DNA from: Fallopia convolvulus
Lineage: Eukaryota; Streptophyta; Magnoliopsida; Caryophyllales; Polygonaceae
Assembly (NCBI GenBank): GCA_964016875.1
Contig: OZ024730.1
Coordinates: 29,985,295 to 30,049,294, forward strand
DNA length: 64,000 nt
Reading direction: 5' to 3'
The notes below the pieces were generated by a model. That model was given only the letters and a program-made list of their open reading frames with translations. It did not search any database and had not been told where the DNA came from. A program made the translations under genes and the position numbers. Below are positions 56,335-64,000 of this stretch, piece after piece. Within the stretch, counting starts at the first letter, position 1, and each line of letters begins with the position of its first letter.

Positions 56335-59028
56335 TTAGTGTTTTGAGACCCAGGCAAGATGACTCTTGCCCGGTCCCTTGCAAGGGAAAATATTCTCATT
56401 TAAAACGTAGTCAGCGATGTTGATATCATGAGAGTTGGAGTTCCTTTGATGATTGGCATGATGTTTTTGTTTGTTTAGGAACTCATGGTTTCTAAGGGTT
56501 TGGGCTTTCTTCTTGGGACATGCTTCCTTGTAGTGCCCATGAGCACCACAGTTCCAGCACGTCTTGTAGTATTCTCCCAGGTAGTACTTTGGGTGAGATC
56601 TCTGGATTCTGTTCCTATCCATGGTTTCCTTGTTGTACACCCGTGACCCGTTTCCCTTAGCAATTTGGACATAAAGTCTATGTCTAGTGTTCCCAGTGTA
56701 ATAATCTCTCTCACCACCTTTCCCACTTTCTAGGACCCTGATTTTTTCTTCAAAATGAGCATTTTTCTGTTTCTCACATTGAAGTTCTGAGGCCCTACAC
56801 TCATGGATTTCATGTTCACTTAGGGGTGATGATCGCTCACGAATGCGAGGGTCTAGAGATACAATTTATAACCCGACCCCGTTGTAGCACGTGGTGGGTG
56901 TCGAACACTCGGGAAATCTACTCGATTGAGGTGCCTAAACACTAGAAAGCTGGAAAGGAGAACTTAAAACAAAGGAAAACAAAGAGAACAGTCGGGACCG
57001 ACACAAGTGTCACGTCGGGCCCGATGTTGGCGACAAAGAGGGAAGTCGGGACCGACGTAGAGCAAGTCGGGCCCGATGTAGCTGGTTTTGTCGAACTCAA
57101 AGATTGAAAGTAGATCTTGGGCTTTTGGGTTCCTTCTCTAGTAGATTAAGACTTTTCCACCCCAATTCAAGCAATAAGTGATGATCGAAATAGGATCGAG
57201 GTGCTTTCACCCTCGTTCCAACCACTTCTACACATCGATCATTGGGGAAATCCCCTTCGAAGCAAGGTCTTGAGATGGACAAATGTTCACTTTCGTTACT
57301 TTGCCAATCACAAGCCTTGATTCCTTACTTTCATAAGGAATTGTAGCTCTATGTAGAGTGGGTTCCTAGATCAAGCACTCAAGGCTTATGGAATTGGGGT
57401 TTCTAGCCCAACCTAGCTAGAGTTTTCCCCCATAACCCAAGATCAAGGAGATCTACTCCATATGACAAACAAAGAAAGCAAACAAATCACAAAGCAAAGC
57501 AATCAACATCATCAATCTCAAACCAAAGCCAAATTTCATTCAAAAATCAAAAGCAATCCACAAACTCCAATCCAAGGTTTCCAAATCCACAAAATCAAAA
57601 CAAGGCAAAGCTAATCTATCAACCAAACCTATCAAATCTCCTTCTCCTATGCCGATTCCCTCTCTTCTCCTTCTCCTCTCCTTCCTCCTTGCTCTCCAAG
57701 TATCCGCTTGAGAGTTTTTGAGAGTTGGTTAGTTGCTAAGTGTGTGGGAACCCCCTCCAATTAGAAGATAAGAGAGCCTTAATAGATGAGTGGCAAAAGT
57801 GGTAGTTTACAATTTCGTGCCTTGGAGCCCAATCCAGCCAGCGACCGACTCGGACCGACACGGAGCACCTCGGGCCCGACTTACTGGGCAAGTCGGTCCG
57901 AGGTCGAAAAATCATCTCGGGTGCGGCGTTGGTTCTAACTCGATCCGGACCTCGTTCCACCTTCTTCTGGTTGGCTTTTCTCTTGTTCTTCTTCATGGCT
58001 TGCTCCTCTCTTTCCCTCTTAAGCTCGGGCCTTGCTCCATGTTCCGATTCTCCTTCAAAACGACCCTTGATCCATGCCAAAACACCTACAAAACACATAA
58101 AACGCGCATAGTCTCCGAATCTCATAGAAATACGGGAACTAAGCTAAAAAGGAACAAAACACACAAGAAAAGGGGAAAAAGAAACATATTTACAAAGGGA
58201 ATCATATATAAAACACCACCAAATAAAGAGACATCAGGTGACTTTCCATTCTTTGAGCATTCACCTTTGTATCCTATGCCGTGTTTGGCTGGAATAAACT
58301 TCATTTGGGAACTCGAGGCTTCAAGATGGTCAGGAGTCTTACTCAGATTTTGCAAGAGGGTGTTTTCATCTTTCTCTAGAGTTTTGATTTCATTTTCTAG
58401 ATCTACGATGTGAGACACATGAGACTTGAGTTTTTCAAGAAGGGATATGCAGTTGGGACAAGGTTCAAGACCAACTAATTGAGCATTTATGTGTTCCTGT
58501 TTTTCCAACTTGTTTTGCAGTTTTATGTTATCTTTGAGAAGACTTGAAAGGATTTTCAACAGCTCAGGTTTTTCATAGTTATTTAAAGAATCAAGAACAG
58601 TTTCAGTGGTTACCTCACTCGGTTGTTCCCCAGTGGTTTCTCCTATGGCCATGCCACACATGTCTGGGAGTGCCCATGACTCGGGATCTTCGTCTTCATC
58701 ATCGCTCCAGGTGGCGATGTAAGCCTTCTTCCCTTGCTTCCGGCCGTCAGTTCCCTGTGGGCATTCCTTAGCGAAGTGTCCTTTCTTGTTGCACTTGTAG
58801 CATGTGACATCGGAGATGTCCTTCTCTGCGGGTTTTCTTTGGGAACTCTGCCCTTTTCCCCAGTTCCCACTGTTCCTTTGAGACTTCCCTTTGTAGAAGT
58901 TTCGAAGAGCCTTTGTTACGAGAACTAGCTCCTCATCCTCTTCTTCTTCGGAGTCTTCGTGTTGTTCTTGGGTTGATTTGAGCATCTTCTCGATCTTGAG
59001 TGCGATCCCTCGATGAGCTCGAGTCTGT
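56335..59028 (-). pseudogene. Copia gag of C2, N-terminus lost, split by a solo LTR
   Basis: The readable part starts RGIALKIEKMLKST and continues with an acidic stretch, ALRNFYKGKSQRN and the first zinc knuckle CYKCNKKGHFAKEC. Then come AYIATWSDDEDEDPESWAL and a coiled-coil-like segment with PCPNC. The solo LTR interrupts at 58237. Beyond it (56829-56335) gag goes on with KIRVLESGKGGERDYY and a second knuckle CWNCGAHGHYKEAC. Gag of C1 at the right edge has the same order. The N-terminal half, present in C1, is missing. Gag would form the particle and bind RNA. Confidence 0.85.
56830..58236. repeat. Solo LTR of Athila family A, 1407 bp
   Basis: It matches the LTRs of element A end to end (TGATC...ACATCA) and contains the 67 bp missing from that element's left LTR. 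GGTGA flanks both sides (56825-56829 and 58237-58241). This is what remains after recombination between the two LTRs of an inserted copy. Confidence 0.95.
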
Positions 59029-59137
59029 TGAAGACGAAGATCCCGAGTCATGGGCACTCCCAGACATGTGTGGCATGGCCATAGGAGAAACCACTGGGGA
59101 ACAACCGAGTGAGGTAACCACTGAAACTGTTCTTGAT
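58590..59137. repeat. Inverted repeat, 109-bp arms, 330-bp spacer, in C2 gag
   Basis: 58590-58698 and 59029-59137 are inverted copies with almost no differences. The left arm is genuine gag sequence in its right place; the right arm is an inverted extra copy at the broken end of C2. Confidence 0.93.
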
Positions 59138-59213
59138 CCATTTAAAACAAAGATAACAACAACAAAAATTAAAGAGGTATAGGAATAAATCTAAAAAAGA
59201 CGGATACCTCAGT

Positions 59214-59874
59214 GTGAGTGCACTTTTTCTGACGTGCATTATTCGGAGCAGATGCAGATAAACAAACATCAATTGAAGAGGAGTCCATGACAAGTGACCC
59301 AACCCTATTGAAGGGTAGACGACCACACGTATTAGGTGCATCACTTTGTCCAACATTTACACTACATATGCTTTCTCCTAATTTACTGTACATAAATGGA
59401 CAAATGTCGAGTAATTACAAACCTGTAATTAGGATCACTTTGAAGAGGAGTAATTACAAACCTGTAAATGTAGTTATTAGTAAATACAATTGTACATAAA
59501 TGGACAAATGCGGGTAGAAAATTAGAAGATGAAGCATAACTCTGCTCAATAACTCGGACGTAATATGATTCGAGTGCATCCTCAATCCTCCAATTTTTTG
59601 CCTAACCATTGGTAACGGAGCATTCAACACAATGAAAAATGTCAAAAAACAGATAGAAAATTTGAGAAATTCCAAACCATTGAACGAGGTATCAAGCATA
59701 GGGTAAAAACTTTACCAAGTTACGAAATGGAAAACACCATTAGGCAAAGCAGGCAAATTTTGGAGTCTTTACCTGAAGGAAATGCTCAACGGTTTCGATA
59801 GATCGGCCAACGACAATCTCAAGGAAAGAGGACACCAAGGTCTCCTTCTCAGCTGAGGAAAGTATACTTGCCAT
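59214..59874 (-). pseudogene. 5' exons of a UBA-like domain gene (PUX-type?), cut off
   Basis: Exon 1 (59773-59874) encodes MASILSSAEKETLVSSF, LEIVVGRSIETVEHFLQ and ends at a GTAAAG donor. Exon 2 starts at 59601 after TTAG with AKNWRIEDALESYYV. Together they look like the N-terminal UBA-like helical domain of plant UBX-domain (PUX) proteins, which bind ubiquitin and the CDC48 ATPase. That assignment is tentative. A third stretch at about 59214-59390 (SICSVNVGQSDAPNTCGRLP) ends at a GTATCC donor-like site and is not recognised. The rest of the gene is missing where C2's inverted repeat begins. Between exons 2 and 3 the short segments ATTTGTCCATTTATGTACA and ACAGGTTTGTAATTACTC each occur twice, a local duplication. 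Confidence 0.6.
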
Positions 59875-61794
59875 TGCATACAAAGAATAAGTGTAGTAAA
59901 CAACCCTAAATGGAGCATCTACTGAAAATCACAACAAAAAGATAAAAAAAATCAGATATAGGGAGAAATGATTCAGCTGAGTGAACAGAAGTAAGGCATA
60001 GCAAAAGCGTGTAATGATGATGAAACAAAATTGGAAAATGAACATGTAAGGGAACTTGTAATGTGCAAATGTGCTTTGGGTGTGCATAAATAGCAATAAG
60101 CTTTTCCAAAGCCATCCAAAGAATATTGCTAGGATGCAAGACCTAATTTCCTAAGCCTCATAAACTGAACATTCTAAATTTGAAATCTCTTTTCATATAC
60201 TGTTTACATATACAGATTTACATGCTTTTTCAAGACACCCAAAAAATCCATACATGACACCTTCAATAAAAAGCAGCTTCAACAATATAATTTTCAATGC
60301 AAAGAAGTTGAGGCAATTTTATTTTGTTTTTTGTATTATTGTGCATGTTAATGATGGGATACCATCATAGCTTAATCCAACACTTCATATGAACACAACT
60401 TAAACTCCAAGTGAGATTCTATTAGACCTCATATATGCAACAATCAATAGGTGTACAGAAGCATGTAAACAGCTTGTCATGATTGACTACATTGCAGCAC
60501 CAACATCGTACCCATATGTCCTATTGAAGTGAAGTTTGTCAGTTCCCTCAAACGAATATAAATCTTTGTCATTATTACCATACTAATCAATCAATAATTT
60601 GTAATGAGAGATAAGCGATGTTGTTGTTTTCAGTAAGAAGAACCTAAAATCTTCGCTGTTATTACCATACAAACTATCATTTCAATCGTGGAGCTCCGAA
60701 TTTTTTAATTTTTTTGATTAGGTAAAAATTAAGATAGCATTGAGTTTAGCACGCTCCAAGTTATAGCAAGATTTTTTTAAAGAATATATAGTTCATGGTG
60801 ATTTACGATTTGTTACAGAGGAAGATAATGGCCTAATGCAACAAGTTAAGACTTATCAAATGAATGAATGTCAGTAGTGGATGCTTGTTTCGAAAAAAAT
60901 ACAAGTTAATTACATAACAATCCATATCAAATTACATGTTAGAAATATCCCATATATAATAATGCATTTTGAATGGGCATGAGTTTGGGTTGTCCAGCAA
61001 TCCAACCTTAGCAGTGTTAATTAAATTATCCACTACATAGCTGCTCACAATTAATCATGATTGAGTTTTGAATATTTTCTTAACCTTGGTATAACCCATG
61101 GTAAATCTTAGAAATTTGTTTCTTTGCCTCTGAAAAGTTGCATCCCCTTTATTAACAATTTTAGTGTTAATATTTAATTTCTTATGCTAATTCCTTGCGA
61201 AGGATAATCCATTAGCTCTTGTGCAAGCCCATGGAACTCGTGAAAAGCTCATGGCAGTTAGTAGAACATCTTAAAAAATCAATATTACCAACATAAGAAA
61301 GGAGTAAAACAACCCCTAAAATGTGGTGACAAGATTTATCTAGACTGAACCATGAAAGCTAGCTACACCAGACAAGTACTCTATAAAAGCAGCAGCATAT
61401 ATCATGTATGACATTAGCAAAAAAACATGCATTTTATGGAGATAGCTACCTAAAACAGATACCAAAGACTTTAAGAGTACAAGATACCTGAAACTCCATT
61501 TGGATTGGTGGCTAATCAATTGAACTTGTGCACTCAGAATCGGCTCAGTTTGAGTAGTGAATTTTGTAATCCTACAGTACAAGAAACTAAACTAAGCATA
61601 AGAACCTGCATAATAGCTGACAACCCAAGCGCAAACTTGAATCTCGAAGTCAGTAACCCAATCACGGATCTTGACTTAAACGAACCCAATTCCGAAACAG
61701 TAAACGCCCTAATGTTACGAACAAGGAGGCCAACAAACCCTAAATTCAGAAAAAGGGGAAAAAAAGCATCTAACACACACGTGGAAAAGGATTT
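59875..61794 (-). other. 5' UTR and intron region of the UBA-like gene, otherwise empty
   Basis: A TTTTCAG acceptor lies just before the ATG, and a likely 5' UTR exon (about 61605-61780, ending ATTATGCAG|GTTC) lies 1.7 kb upstream. The space between shows no gene or recognisable repeat. This reading is inference from splice-like signals. Confidence 0.45.
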
Positions 61795-62709
61795 TGTTGG
61801 AACAATGGTTGTTCCATGGTTTCTCTTAGTTTTGATGATAACAAACTTAATTAATATAACTTGCTTCTACATGTAAGTGTTTCTGGAAAACAGGTACATG
61901 GTCACGAGTGAAGGAACATCGTGAGGAACGATGGAGGGAACGAGTGACAGATTTAGGAAGTGCGTCTGAGAAGGAATGCGACTTTCTATAAGTGGTAAGT
62001 TACCTTATCTTCTGCGAGCGATCTTCGACGAAGATTATACCGCTGTAGGCGGTTGCTTAAGGAGATAAAAGAGAGGATAAGATCAATCTTCACACGATCT
62101 TATCTTGGGAAATCCGAGATCATTCGGTTTTGGGAAGAATCGACATGGTTGAGGATCCGAAAATCACAAACAATCTTTTCCTTATTGTGTGGGATTTGTT
62201 AAGTTTAATATCAGCATAATTAGGCAAGAATTACGTGTGAGATCAGACTTAACTTATCTTATAAATAGCTAGGGTTAGCTAGGGTAAAAGGTGTGGCTTT
62301 CGAGTGGTTGAAGACGAAGAACTTGAGAAGAGAGCTTTTCAAGTGTATGAGTGTGTGGCTTTTTCCGGTGAAGAATCCACAAGTAAGTCAGTAGTTTGCT
62401 TTCGATTTAGGTTTACGCTTAGGGTTGTAGAAGTCTAGTTGGTTGAACCTCGGTCGGTGTCGTGGTTACCAAGGGAACTTTGGTAGGAGCCTTAGTTACT
62501 AGACTTGCCTTGTAATCGTTGAAACTTAATAAAAGTATTCTATTGAAAATCCTCTGAGAAGGAGTCTCAGGGGTAGAGGTTTTTCTTTCTACGACTTGTT
62601 GGTCGGACAGAGGTTTCCTCTATAAATTCTGTGTTCTTACTGTTTATTTCCGCTACCCAGGGAACCTTACTAGTTCCCTGTATTGTTACTAACGCGTCAC
62701 GATCCAACA
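61795..62709 (+). repeat. 5' LTR of Copia C1, 915 bp
   Basis: TGTTGGAACAATGG at the start and GATCCAACA at the end, with the primer site two bases later. Confidence 0.88.
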
Positions 62710-62711
62710 AT

Positions 62712-62723
62712 TGGTATCAAAGG
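62712..62723 (+). promoter_or_regulatory. Primer-binding site of C1, tRNA-iMet type
   Basis: TGGTATCAAAGG resembles the usual Copia site TGGTATCAGAGC. Confidence 0.8.
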
Positions 62724-62763
62724 AGGTTTGCTCTAGATTGTGTGTTAGTTCAGGAATACCAAA

Positions 62764-64000
62764 TGACTTCAAACAACACTCACAACGTCGGAATTGGAAA
62801 CAACAAGCCTCCACTGCTTGTTCCTGGATAATATGACCATTGGAAGAAGCTCTTCGCCACCTGGCTCAAAAGCAATGACTATTAAGCTTGGTCAGTTATT
62901 CAAGATGGAGATTATGTCGTTCCTGAAGCAAAGAAGGACAAGAAGACAGAATGGGGCCAATCTGAATGGACAAGAATGGAGAAGAACTATAAGGCACAAA
63001 TGCTACTAAACAATGCCTTGGGTGCTGAAGATCTCCTGAGGGTAGTCAACTGTGACACTGCTAGAGAAGCATGGGAAGCCATTGAGCAAATGCACATTGG
63101 TAGCGTTGATATGAAAGAGAGCCATCAGAAGGACGCTAAGAAGGAGTTCTACAACTTCAGAATGATAGATGGAGAAACCATAGCCACATACCAATCTCGG
63201 TTTGAAGGCTTGGTCAATCGCATTAATCATCTTGGAATTGGGAAATCTGTCACCCATGTTGAGAAAGTCTCTGCAATTGTAGATGGCTTAGGTCCCACGT
63301 ACGTAGTTACAAGAGGACTTCTCAAGGAGAACCCAATTACAAAGACTTGCAAACTTCATGAGATCTTTGGAAAACTGACTGACTATGAGCGATATGAGAA
63401 AAATAACAGTGGTGCTTCAAGCTCTAGCAAGGGAATTGCTCTTAAAGTGGAAAAGGCCATTGAAAATATCTCTGCAGGAATTGACGACGAACTAGGAGAA
63501 GATTCTGATGTAGCTCTCATAACCAAAGCAATGAGATCCTTCTATAGGAGAGGCAAGAAGCAAGGTGCCATAAAGGAAAGAGTCAACTTTGAGAAGAAGG
63601 AACTCAAGGACGTTACCTGCTACAACTGTCAGGAAAAGGGTCACTATGCAAAGAGTTGTCCCAAAGGTAACGACACTGGGAACGAGAAGAAGAAGGCCTA
63701 CATCGCTGCTTGGGATCTTGACTCAGATGATGAATCTGATTCAAAGATTTGTGCCATGGTTCTGAAGACTGAAGATGTTAATCAAGAGGTAACTCCTGAA
63801 CAATTTCTTTCTAGTATAGAGTGCTAAACAATCTGATCTTGTTATCCTTGTCAAAAAGTTGTTTGAAGATAATTTAAAGATGCAAGATGAAATAGAAGCT
63901 TCTGATGAGAAATGTCTAAATCTTGAAGAAAAATTATCAAAAACTACTGTTACTTCTGTTGTTCCTTGTTCAGAATGTGAAGATTATAAGAAAGATATTA
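62764..64000 (+). pseudogene. Copia gag of C1, three lesions
   Basis: Starts MTSNNTHNVGIGNNKPPLL. In order: YDHWKKLFATWLKS, an alpha-helical gag domain (LLNNALGAEDLLRVVNC, AREAWEAIEQMH, TYQSRFEGLVNRINHLG), GIALKVEKAIENI, a CX2CX4HX4C knuckle (CYNCQEKGHYAKSC) and KKKAYIAAWDLDSDDESD. Then a coiled-coil-like tail with PCSEC runs to the window edge. TAA stops at 62828-62830 and 62882-62884 sit where Gln codons are expected. A frame change near 63815 moves the tail into another frame. It is the best guide to what the gag of C2 has lost. Confidence 0.87.

Larger units (their letters stand above)
48381..59028 (-). mobile_element. SIRE-type Copia element C2, 5' end lost
   Basis: Reading on the - strand: partial gag, protease, integrase, reverse transcriptase, RNase H, an env-like third ORF, polypurine tract, 3' LTR. 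The order integrase before RT marks Copia, and the extra ORF plus gag with two zinc knuckles points to the SIRE (Maximus) lineage. The 5' LTR and first half of gag are missing; instead an inverted copy of gag sequence abuts unrelated gene sequence at 59138. The 3' LTR lies inside the Helitron helicase frame. A solo LTR of family A splits gag. Confidence 0.9.
61795..64000 (+). mobile_element. SIRE-type Copia element C1, 5' part (continues past window)
   Basis: A complete LTR (61795-62709), a tRNA-iMet-like primer site and gag are present on the + strand; pol would follow beyond the right edge. It is inserted in what looks like the promoter or 5' UTR of the UBA-like gene. Confidence 0.88.

Overview
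The window is nuclear DNA of a flowering plant, most likely a eudicot. The evidence is the set of repeat families (Athila-type Gypsy, SIRE-type Copia, RTE and L1 LINEs, hAT, Mutator-like, Helitron) and split genes with plant GT-AG introns. Everything was read by eye from the sequence and no database was searched. Most of the window is transposable elements. Only one host gene, an F-box/LRR gene, looks intact.

Left part, 1-23079, is a nest of elements. The outer host is an Athila-derived element, called B here (+ strand, 16446-23079). Its left LTR is cut at a (GTT)10 tail that ends an RTE-type LINE (3249-4078 plus 14835-16450). That LINE is itself split by a second Athila-derived element, A (4079-14834, - strand, TSD GTTAT). 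A hAT DNA transposon that runs off the left edge abuts the LINE at 3248. A and B both keep gag and protease but have no reverse transcriptase, RNase H or integrase. They share a set of non-coding landmarks: a tRNA-Asp primer site, a hairpin just after gag-pro, two polypurine modules and a 27-nt block about 380 bp before the 3' LTR. Both also carry a scattered, family-specific near-palindromic decamer (TCGG..CCGA). This shared but diverged set of cis signals is the most unusual thing I see.

Middle part, 23080-45948, holds a 372-bp hAT MITE (TSD ACCAAATA), a decayed L1 LINE on the - strand (24349 to about 30106) and a second hAT MITE (30904-31424) lying 206 bp upstream of a start codon. Next comes a 12-exon F-box/LRR gene (31631-38469, 347 codons) whose reconstructed exons join in frame throughout. 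Its first intron appears to use a GC donor and its last intron contains a 1.6-kb Mutator-like element. Convergent to it is a PERK-type receptor kinase pseudogene (39663-44022, - strand) with several independent lesions and a Helitron-like element filling its fifth intron. A second small Helitron (44591-45309) carries a 221-bp tandem repeat.

Right part, 45949-64000, holds three exons of an inositol polyphosphate 5-phosphatase and an internally deleted Helitron Rep/helicase reading frame. A SIRE-type Copia element (C2, 48381-59028, - strand) is inserted in that frame. C2 has an env-like third ORF, is interrupted by a solo LTR of family A (56830-58236, TSD GGTGA), and ends in an inverted duplication instead of a 5' LTR. 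Beyond it lie the first exons of a gene with a UBA-like N-terminus, then the 5' LTR and gag of another SIRE-type Copia (C1, + strand, from 61795) that leaves the window.

Many broken frames in the elements are in-frame stops of the CGA-to-TGA, CAA-to-TAA or TGG-to-TGA/TAG kind, as expected for decay of methylated cytosines.
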